This document shows, piece by piece, positions 56,405-64,000 of a DNA stretch of 64,000 bases; the stretch's first letter is position 1, and each line of letters begins with the position of its first letter. This DNA is from Gamsiella multidivaricata (taxonomy: Eukaryota > Mortierellomycota > Mortierellomycetes > Mortierellales > Mortierellaceae). Location of the stretch: assembly GCF_025024155.1 (NCBI RefSeq), contig NW_026251834.1, positions 1-64,000 on the forward strand, written 5' to 3'. The translations under genes and the position numbers were made by a program. Below the pieces are notes generated by a model. That model saw only the letters and a program-made list of their open reading frames with translations. It was not told the origin of the DNA and made no database searches.

Positions 56405-59069
56405 GTCGGTTAAAGATACTCCTTCTTTGATGAGCGGGTTGGATTTGGCCTTGGAGGACAGATGCTGTCAAAAAGCTTGTTGAGGCGGACAAGACGGAGT
56501 GGGGATCGAAGATGGCGACGGGTGTTGAAGAACTTCGAGCTGTGGTTGCAAGCAAAACAGAACAGACGAAACCGGAGGTATTTATGTGAAGGGCAGGTGA
56601 ATATGCGATGTTGGCTTGCAGAGGCGGATCAAATGAAGGATGCTGAAGGCGATGAGGGAAAAAAATAGGTACAAATCCCTTTCTTTTATATGTAGTACCA
56701 CTATGATGACTTTGCTCTTCTGCTTTGATGGCTATTGCTGGTTATTGCTGCTATTCTTCTCTATAGTAGGGCCATTTTGATGGTGGCAAAGGTTGATAAA
56801 TTCCCGATTTGAAGAAAGGGCAATGAGATAAAAAAAGAGATGGGCGAAGGTCAGGTGGCAAAGCGAGGGAATTAGTCGAAAGAGACCCTGGAATAACTTA
56901 GAAGTCCAGTGGAAAGACACTCTTATCCTATGTAGTGGGTTCGTCATTTTTTTTGCTGCAATTGCTTCCAATCGATATAAAAGGACAATACCGACTGAAT
57001 CTAAGCGGTGGCATATCGATTCTCAGAGAAACGAAGCAGGCGAGAGAAAAATGTATGCTGTAAGCTGGCATTAGGCATCCAGCTGCATCCTCTCCTAGTA
57101 TAGCGGTCGACTCAGTCCTCGTTTACTCATCAATCTTGCGTCTATGGGCCATTCAGGTGCGGTAGTCTCGAGACCTATTTCCTTCCAGAGTCGCGCGTAT
57201 TTTGAATTTCCAATATTCAGGACCAAATTTATCTACGCGTGTTCCTGAATAACCTAATTGCTTTTAGACTACCATTGATCTCTGCACATGGACGAGTCTT
57301 AGCATAGCATACACGAACAGCGGCGTACAACACCGAAACTATGGGCAACACCGCAGAAAGTATGCGAGCAGTCATTTGCTCCACAGTGAGTTCGAACGGT
57401 TTCAGAGACTCTGCATGAACTCGCTGCGCAAAATAGGATTACAGAGAGTCACCGGATACTCCAGGCGGATATTGTTTCGCTATAACGGGGGATTAAACAG
57501 ACAGGGATAAAACTGATGAGGAATACGACTGGACTAAAATAAAAAAAAAATGAGTGGCCATCCAGTCGCTCACGGTTTCGGCCATTTGGAAAGAAGTACA
57601 CCGTCGCGGGAAGGTTTTGACATACCTTTTTGATCGATTCCCATGAAAAATGCCCCCTTTTGTGCGAAAATGACTGTTTGCCTGCTTGTGTTTCCATTGT
57701 CCCAAATGAGGTTGTCGATGGACCCTTTTGTCATACCCTGCCGTCAAAAGGGCTAAAGTGGGCACAATGTTTTGTCTTGTACGATGTTAATTGGGAACAC
57801 CACTCATTTTTTTGCCATAACTCTAGGACAGAATGAAGAGAATCCAGCTCTGCAGCCACCAAGTTTTAGTCTATATAAGAGTATTGTTTGCTCAATTGGC
57901 CTCGATAAAGCAAACCTTCCATTGCCTTTCTAGCCTTTCATCATTGCGGCCGACTCCGCCAATTGATGATTTTGTCCTTGGTCATGAGGGGAAAAAAAAT
58001 CGCATTTTGATGTGCTAATGCTAGCATGAAATGGCGTAGATTTGTGTGGAAAACGCGCCGGCACACAAATGGACAGCATACCAGTAAGCCGGTCGACGCG
58101 GGTGTTTCTTTAATTCACCAACACCTAGTTATGCTGCAGCACAACGTACGTACCATTGTTTTTCTTATACCATAGGCAAAATTCACGGGGTCCTCCCTTC
58201 TTTTACAATGAGCCGCAAACGCAGGAAAAAAAATGTAGAAAAAAAAAGAGTTCCTATGTAAGTTTTACCTCATGACCGAGCTGTAATCAGCTATGGAAAG
58301 GAAAAATGGAAAGGGACAATGGAAAGGGACAATGGACAGGGATAACAGAAAAACTGCGCCAAATATTGGATTCAATACAACTATGCAAGCAAAGTGGCAG
58401 TAATGAAAGGCGCGATTTTGGGAAAACCAACTAACTCAGCCTCGGGAGCCGCCTGTCGACTCTTCTCGGTGCGCCTTATGGTCCCAACGAGACGATAAGG
58501 CATTACACATGCTAAACGGACAACTTATGCAGGCCGGTTTTTTTCCGTGTGTAAGCAAAGAAAAATAAAAAGATGAAAAGCTGGAGTATTGCAATTTTGG
58601 AACTTCAGATGTATATTCAGCCTCAAGGAAAAATAACATTTTCATGCAACATTTGCCTCGATTCCCCGAGTCTACTTTGATTGCCCTTGCATCCTTTTAA
58701 CCCTAAAAAACGAAGACCTCATTATCAATGATAGCGACCTGCCTGCATTCAATGATGCTCCGATTGAATACCAAGGTTCTATGTTTTTAACACTTTCTCA
58801 TGAAGATTACGGCTTTTGCTTTGGCGCCGCGTGTGTTTTTTTTTTTTTTTTCAAAGGCTCTTTTATTACCTTTTTTATTACTGAAGCATATCTTCACGAG
58901 CAATTTACCTGAGGTAGGTAAGGCTGGAGAGGGAGATGTCGAGGAATAATGCACTTTTTTTTTTTTGTTCTCTCTTGATAAATCTCGTTCTATAAAGCGG
59001 TGAGTTTTGACATTCAGGGGATCATGGACGAAAATCTAATTCAACGAGGCGATGGTTGCCCGTCTCTTG
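56405..59069. other. Gene-poor stretch
   Basis: Apart from the leader of the small frame above (to 56700) nothing coding is convincing. Short minus-strand frames at 56732, 57449 and 58436 lack motifs. AATGGAAAGGGAC units repeat near 58306-58333, and T runs occur near 58838 and 58955. Confidence 0.4.
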
Positions 59070-59459
59070 CTAGGTACTGGTCGCAATGGCCTGGTTTGCG
59101 ACGTAAAAAGTTACGCCAAAAAATGTACCCGCAAGCGACATGGCGGCAGCACATGAAGTAGGACCCATACCGCAGCAGCGAGCTATGATATCGTCGTCTT
59201 GATCACGATGAGATTCTTGCAAGATATCCAACTCGTGTTGGGAGTTGTCGATGTCGCTAGTCACAGGGGGGGTTTGCTCCTCTAGCACCAGTGCATGGAG
59301 TTGCTGCTCGATCTGCTGGATCTGGGCATCCTCCAATGGCAGCAGGAGGATCCCTGGGAGGGGCTGCTGGAGCTTAGGTGGAGCGGGGACTGGAGCAGCA
59401 GGTGTTCGGATCGTTGGGTTTTGCCCATGAATGGGGAAACGTCGTGAAGTAAAATTCAT
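59070..59459 (-). CDS. Small protein with C-terminal membrane anchor (129 aa)
   Basis: An intronless 129-residue frame with a TATA-like TATATAAA on the minus strand at about 59593-59600. The N-terminus (MNFTSRRFPIHG) is followed by a Pro-rich stretch and an acidic, Gln-rich helix (DAQIQQIEQQLHALVLEEQ). The C-terminus has a Cys pair (ARCCGMGPTSC) leading into a hydrophobic span (MSLAGTFFGVTFYVANQAIA) that ends the protein. This is the layout of a tail-anchored or palmitoylated membrane protein. It resembles the protein at 60669-61019 in the SRRF start, the Cys motif and the closing A-IA residues. Function unknown. Confidence 0.65.
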   Translation of the reverse strand: MNFTSRRFPIHGQNPTIRTPAAPVPAPPKLQQPLPGILLLPLEDAQIQQIEQQLHALVLEEQTPPVTSDIDNSQHELDILQESHRDQDDDIIARCCGMGPTSCAAAMSLAGTFFGVTFYVANQAIATST

Positions 59460-60231
59460 GGCGGGTATTGTAGAAAATGAAGGAAATACAGTAGTGAAAA
59501 AAAGTAAAAGCGAAAGTGAAAGTGAAAGGGGAAAGAGCGCAGGGTGCAGGGTCTATGGAGGCTGATGAATGGTGGTGTGGAGGAGTCCCTGTTTTATATA
59601 CTTCTCGTCGATCTATCCCTGATTCATTTTTGTATTGTATATGTACATCGTGGAAAAAAATGCTTTGCACATGGTTCCTGACTAGCCAGAGAGCGAGTGG
59701 GAAAGAACGAAGGATGACTTTGTCTTCCAAAGCCAAATGCTCTCAGCTATTTGTGCATGATCCTTTGGGCAATAACGACCATTGTACCCGTCGACTTTAC
59801 TCTCAGAGAGAATTGTGTCCTTTGCGGAACTTCTCTTCATCTCCGTCGATTTCGGCTACAAGAGTGTGGATGAAATTCATGAAGCAATCCTCCTTTGATT
59901 GATTGAAGTTAAGAACGCTCCAATAGAGGCCATTTATGTCATGTCACACACAGCCAGAGAGTAAAGTAGAGTTTAGGACTATTTACTATTATTATTTCAT
60001 GTGCCTGTGAATATAGACGTTATTTATGATGGGACGATGTGCGCTTGCGAGTGTTCGACCAAGAGGGGGATCGGCGATGAAAATGGCTCCCTCAAGGAAC
60101 AAAAGAAAGGATATCAAAAGAAAACCGGTGAAGAATTTTGAACTCGACATCACCATTGCTCCATCTATCCAGGAAAAGCACACCAAGCGGGAGACGGTAG
60201 GCGAAATAGCGGTCCTCGGTATCGACGGAAG

Positions 60232-60470
60232 CTACTTGTTCATTGTCGAGAGTCGTATCAATTGCTCGATCGGGCCAGGGTAAACCTTGGTAGTCTTGCT
60301 CGTCTGAAGGCCCGTTTGTTCCTCAACGGTCATGTTTTCGGATGGCCCTTTGGTCGAGAGATCTGCATCGGATGATGCAGCGGTAAGGATAGGCAGGGGT
60401 TCGGCAGCAATTACGGTATCGGGCGGAAGGACATCGAGAGAGGGGTTGCAAGAACGGTTGGGAAAGCGGT
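60232..60470 (-). pseudogene. Possible third, broken member of the small anchored family
   Basis: Between the two small genes, a TTTATATAT element on the minus strand (60483-60492) precedes an acidic, protein-like frame without a suitable ATG (LPPDTVIAAEPLPILTAASS) that stops at 60232. In the same frame beyond that stop is a hydrophobic run near 60100 (FFTGFLLISFLLFLEGAIF). Promoter, acidic middle and membrane end follow the plan of the flanking genes, but similarity is too weak to be sure. Confidence 0.25.
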
Positions 60471-60668
60471 GGGCAGTGGCAGATATATAAACTTTTCGAA
60501 GAGAGGTACGGGTGTGAATGGAAGGGTAGGTCTGGGTGGGTGGGTGCGAAGTGAGGAAGTGGGAGGGGAAAACAAATAATCCAAAAAGTAGTGTCCAGGT
60601 CCGGGTATCAAATGAGTGGTGCGGTTGGAGTACGAAGGGTATCCGCTTGGGGCAGGCTTAAGGATGAC

Positions 60669-61019
60669 TTAGTTACGGTTGGCTATGGCCTTGTAGAGGA
60701 GGTAAAAGCAGAGCGGGGTGCCCACTGATACTACAGCCCCAATCCAATACTTCGGACAGTACATCGTACACACCATAGTGTCTTCACCATTGTTGGTAAG
60801 AACATCCTCGTTTGGAGGGGCAAGGACGTTAGAGGGCTGCTCCCCTGCCGAAAAGTCATGAACATCGATCACAACGGCATCTGGAGGCATCACCATCTCG
60901 TCTGCCGCCATATCAGCTTGAGGGTCGGCCGGGACAGCGTGCTGGTTAGGTAGACTATCACCGGGGACGGCGGCAGTATTATTAAATCGTCTGGAGCTGG
61001 AACTAAACATGACTGGCAA
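60669..61019 (-). CDS. Small protein with C-terminal membrane anchor (116 aa)
   Basis: An intronless 116-residue frame; Met4 (MFSSSSRRFNN) is an equally good start. A Ser/Arg start, an acidic Pro-rich middle (DEMVMPPDAVVIDVHDF) and a C-terminal Cys motif (VCTMYCPKYW) lead into a membrane span (IGAVVSVGTPLCFYLLYKAIA) and a short NRN end. It looks related to the protein at 59070-59459. A tail-anchored location on an internal membrane is inferred. No known family. Confidence 0.65.
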   Translation of the reverse strand: MPVMFSSSSRRFNNTAAVPGDSLPNQHAVPADPQADMAADEMVMPPDAVVIDVHDFSAGEQPSNVLAPPNEDVLTNNGEDTMVCTMYCPKYWIGAVVSVGTPLCFYLLYKAIANRN

Positions 61020-63940
61020 TTGCGGAAATGGAGGGGTTGGTCGTAAATGAAGGGATGAAGACGAGCAAGGCCGTTGGTCGTGGTCGTCGTCAGGGATGTG
61101 TGTAGAGGGAAGAGGAAGTAGGAAGACAAAGAAAGAAAAAAAGAGAGCAATTATACATTTTTTGAACCTTTAGTTGCATATCATAAACACACACACAGTC
61201 CAGTTATTCCCTCATTAAAATACATGAGTATACAACCACACTTTTGGTGTGCTGGAACTTTTAGAACCGCGAGAAGGTTCGGTGTTTGATATAAGAAGAC
61301 TTGTGAGGACATTTGGACACATTCCATCGAAAGCGAAGTTTTTCCTAGCAGCGACTATACTACAGTATTCAACAGCGTGCGGTCACCAAATGCGGATTAT
61401 ACCAACAACACCATAGAAAAGCTGCACGTTATCTTCTCCATGCCTATTCTTTGCATCCATCCAACAGCTGCCGTGCCCTAGAATAAAATAGATCTTTATG
61501 TCTCTGATTCCTTTTCAGCTTATCAAATGGCGTTGGAGACAAAAAACATTCCGTCGAATTACAGTTGCATGCCGAGATTGTGTTAAACATTTGGGCTGCG
61601 CGCTTTGCTTCATACCAGAAGCCCAAAACACATCGATATACAGGAGCGAAATTCAATTCCTGAAGGTTGCTCGGTGTCTACTACACAGATGTATTTAATT
61701 TATCTAATAAACAGATTGGAGATTTCATTGGACAAGGTTAGTCGAAAATAAAAGAAAAGGAGGAAGAACGGGAGGCGTCATTGGTAACATTCTGGCTATC
61801 ACCGAGAATTGTGCCCATCGCTTGATCAGGTCTGCATGAGAAGGTGAACTGGCTAGCATGGGAAGAGGTTGCGCGCAGGGAAAAGCGATGAAGGCGTAAC
61901 AAACACCAGAGGGGAGGGAGGAAGGTGTAATCTATTGGACTGCGGTAGGCGGATGAAACTAAATACGTATAGGGCAGGGCATCGCTTAAAACGGATGCTG
62001 ATCGGCCAGTTGCCATGACCATTAACACGATCAACAGAACTCAGAACTTTGCGCTGGACGAGACTTAGAACCATTCTGGGAGTCTTTTGTCTAACCAGTT
62101 GTTGGTAAATCCAAGCGCGTGAGGACACATAGCGATATTTTATCTGGCTGCTCTGGTGAGAGGTGTAATATCAACAATGTCAACGCTGAGGTGGTACTGG
62201 GCGTTGGGATTCCGCGGTAAATTGAAATCTGCTCTTGCGGATAAACATTGTGGAGTGAGGATGGGAATACAACATAAATAAATAAAGGCCTTTTAGATGG
62301 CCAAGCGAAGGCTGACGCTGGACTAGGGAGAATGAAAACAAAAGAGAATTAAGAGAGAGCCGAGAGAGTGCTGATGGCGGGCAAAGTATGAGGCGAAAGA
62401 AGCGAGGAAGAAGTGTTAGCAGAGGTATGGAAAACCAAAGAAGGCGTGCTATGACAAAGTCGATGAGAGCTTGTAGAAGGTTCCTGATGGAGCAGAAGGA
62501 AGTAAGGTAATGAAGGAAGAGACGGCAAAAAAGAGACCTGGGTGAGGAGGTTAGGTACAATCAAGACAGATCGAGCGTGCTCTACTTCTCATTCTGTCTG
62601 TTGCGTACCGCGACGATACAGGTAGTCTATGCGTATTCTGAAAATGGATGCACCGTGGAGATTGAGATAGGCTACGAGATACTTGCGCGCGCAACAAGAG
62701 CAGAAGGGGTTACACCCGCTCTCGGCAATGTGTGACGGAAATAGTGGAGATGGGTACACGGAATGTAGCGCGAGAATAAGAGGAACCTTAGAGCGAGTCT
62801 GAGTATGAGGCGATGGCCACTGCAAAAGTAACCCAGTTGAATAGATTACAGTCATGTTTCCCCCATTTATTTCAGAGTGTACTGTGGCATCCGAAAGTAG
62901 ATTTGTTCGCTAGAGATGCGAGCTGTATTATAATAGGCAACTAGCGGTGCGTGTGGATATCCATTTGATTGAGGACCATAAAATTATGGCTGAAGGGCTA
63001 AGAGCAGTGGGCAGGGGGGAAGATAGAAAGGTCGAATATCTGAACTGTTATTTCGGTGGAAAGCCAAGAATTCGTGGAAGGATAAAAGAGAACAACTCCA
63101 GAAGCATGTGTCCTGTACACTCCGTCCTCCCCCTCCTCTCTCCCCAGCCTGCTCTAATGTTTGTAAGGCCTGGGCCCTAAATTAAATTCACTAATGGCTG
63201 TTTTGTACTAAAAGGCACCTGGAAAAAAATTCATCATACTGCAGAGCCCTGGTAGACGCAATAAGAGAAAACGGCAAAAACTGTAGGTCCCACAATTTCT
63301 CTGCGTCGTCAAATCATTTGTATCATCTAATGTCCTTTAACTGCCTTTTCGTCAGTGAGTGCACTCCAAAGTAAGGATGCCTTTATCTCTCCGACTGTTG
63401 ATACGAAAAAATGTAGCGTCCTCGCTGCTTTGGGAAGAAGAAGTATGCTCCAGGGTCTGCTGAGGGTTTTAGGATGCACTCAGGATGTTTGCAGAAAATC
63501 CATGTAGCTCAAAGAGGTTGTTGAATAACCAAAAAAGGAAAATTGCTCGCGGTAGTGAACGCTAATCTTAGGCGCCTGTTTGGATCCCAGCACAGCAGCC
63601 ATCAGATAAGAGGTACTCAAACTGGCTTTTTTATTTTAATGTTTTAATATTTTAATATTTTACTTTATTATTTTATTTTATCTTATTTTTGAACTCAAAG
63701 TGGCAATAGAGTCAGCTCTGTAAGGCTAAAAGGACATCACTGTGGCCAGATATTGCTTCCTTTACGGAAAGCGTTCCTTTGTAAAATATAGGGTTTCTAT
63801 ACTCATTGTAGACTAGACTATGCCCCAACCTTGGGGCTGTGTTCCTGGGGACAAAAGATTTTTAGTTGGAAGGGAAAAGAACAATTAGTTGACTCGATGG
63901 GAATAAGGTTGTAGACGAGCAATTGTTCTTCGCAGAGAGA
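61020..63940. other. Gene-poor stretch with AT-rich tract
   Basis: Open frames on both strands (61738-62128, 62180-62564, 62947-63180) have no motif, splice support or coding composition. An AT-rich tract of TTTTAATATTTTA-like units lies at about 63625-63692. GTAGACTAGACTATG, a motif seen repeatedly in this window, lies at 63808. Confidence 0.4.
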
Positions 63941-64000
63941 ATAAATATCCGCACTCTTGCGTTTGTGTTCCTCCTTCTCATCTTGTCTCTCGCCACACCT
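63941..64000 (+). promoter_or_regulatory. Likely promoter of a gene beyond the window
   Basis: AATAAATATCC followed by a C/T-rich stretch up to the last base has the same layout as the TATA-plus-pyrimidine leaders before the other genes here. It suggests that a plus-strand gene starts just past the edge. Confidence 0.3.

Noticed and set aside
62180..62564. Leu/Ser-rich minus-strand frames
   Set aside because: Overlapping frames through a pyrimidine-rich strand with no motif or conserved start.

Overview
The window is nuclear DNA of a filamentous fungus, most likely an early-diverging Mucoromycota species of the Mortierella type. Supporting signs are short GT-AG introns with long A or T runs, intron-split housekeeping genes (carnitine acetyltransferase, MAF1, a COQ11-like protein), a Zn2Cys6 factor with a Gln-rich tail, F-box/leucine-rich genes in a cluster, and a varied load of decayed eukaryotic transposons. 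The placement is inferred from style; no marker gene settles it.

Layout. 0-17 kb is ordinary gene space: a three-helix membrane protein of unknown function, a Zn2Cys6 transcription factor, an aquaporin, a doubtful two-exon gene beside a broken one, an LPMO-like secreted copper protein, and pyrroline-5-carboxylate reductase. 17-40 kb is an accessory, transposon-rich island. It holds Helitron/PIF1 helicase remnants, a divergent pair of decayed genes from an unrecognised element, an IS5/Harbinger-like DDE transposase, a minus-strand F-box cluster, a piggyBac-like transposase, a Ty3/Gypsy chromovirus with protease, reverse transcriptase, RNase H, integrase and chromodomain, and a Fanzor-type (eukaryotic TnpB) RNA-guided nuclease reading frame. 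A small secreted-protein gene, a fold-back Tc1/mariner-type MITE and a segmental duplication of the F-box 5' region follow. 40-55 kb returns to core genes: carnitine O-acetyltransferase with both a mitochondrial presequence and a C-terminal SKL, urate oxidase with a PTS1-like end, a COQ11-like NAD(P)-binding protein, MAF1, and a very large alpha-arrestin. 55-64 kb is gene-poor, with two small related-looking proteins carrying a C-terminal membrane anchor and one 57-codon candidate.

Functional links. Carnitine acetyltransferase (acetyl shuttling) and urate oxidase (purine breakdown) both end in peroxisomal signals and are neighbours, but nothing shows co-regulation. In the island almost every coding sequence except two F-box genes and the secreted protein is broken. 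Several stops sit where the family expects Gln, Arg or Trp, which fits C-to-T type decay.

The most notable object is the Fanzor locus at about 35.6-37.4 kb. It keeps the RuvC-I Asp, the NEYYTS Glu, a four-Cys zinc ribbon and the HRD motif, but carries at least one nonsense codon and one frameshift. It sits between a retrotransposon and a GC-rich hairpin. No tRNA, rRNA or CRISPR array was seen.
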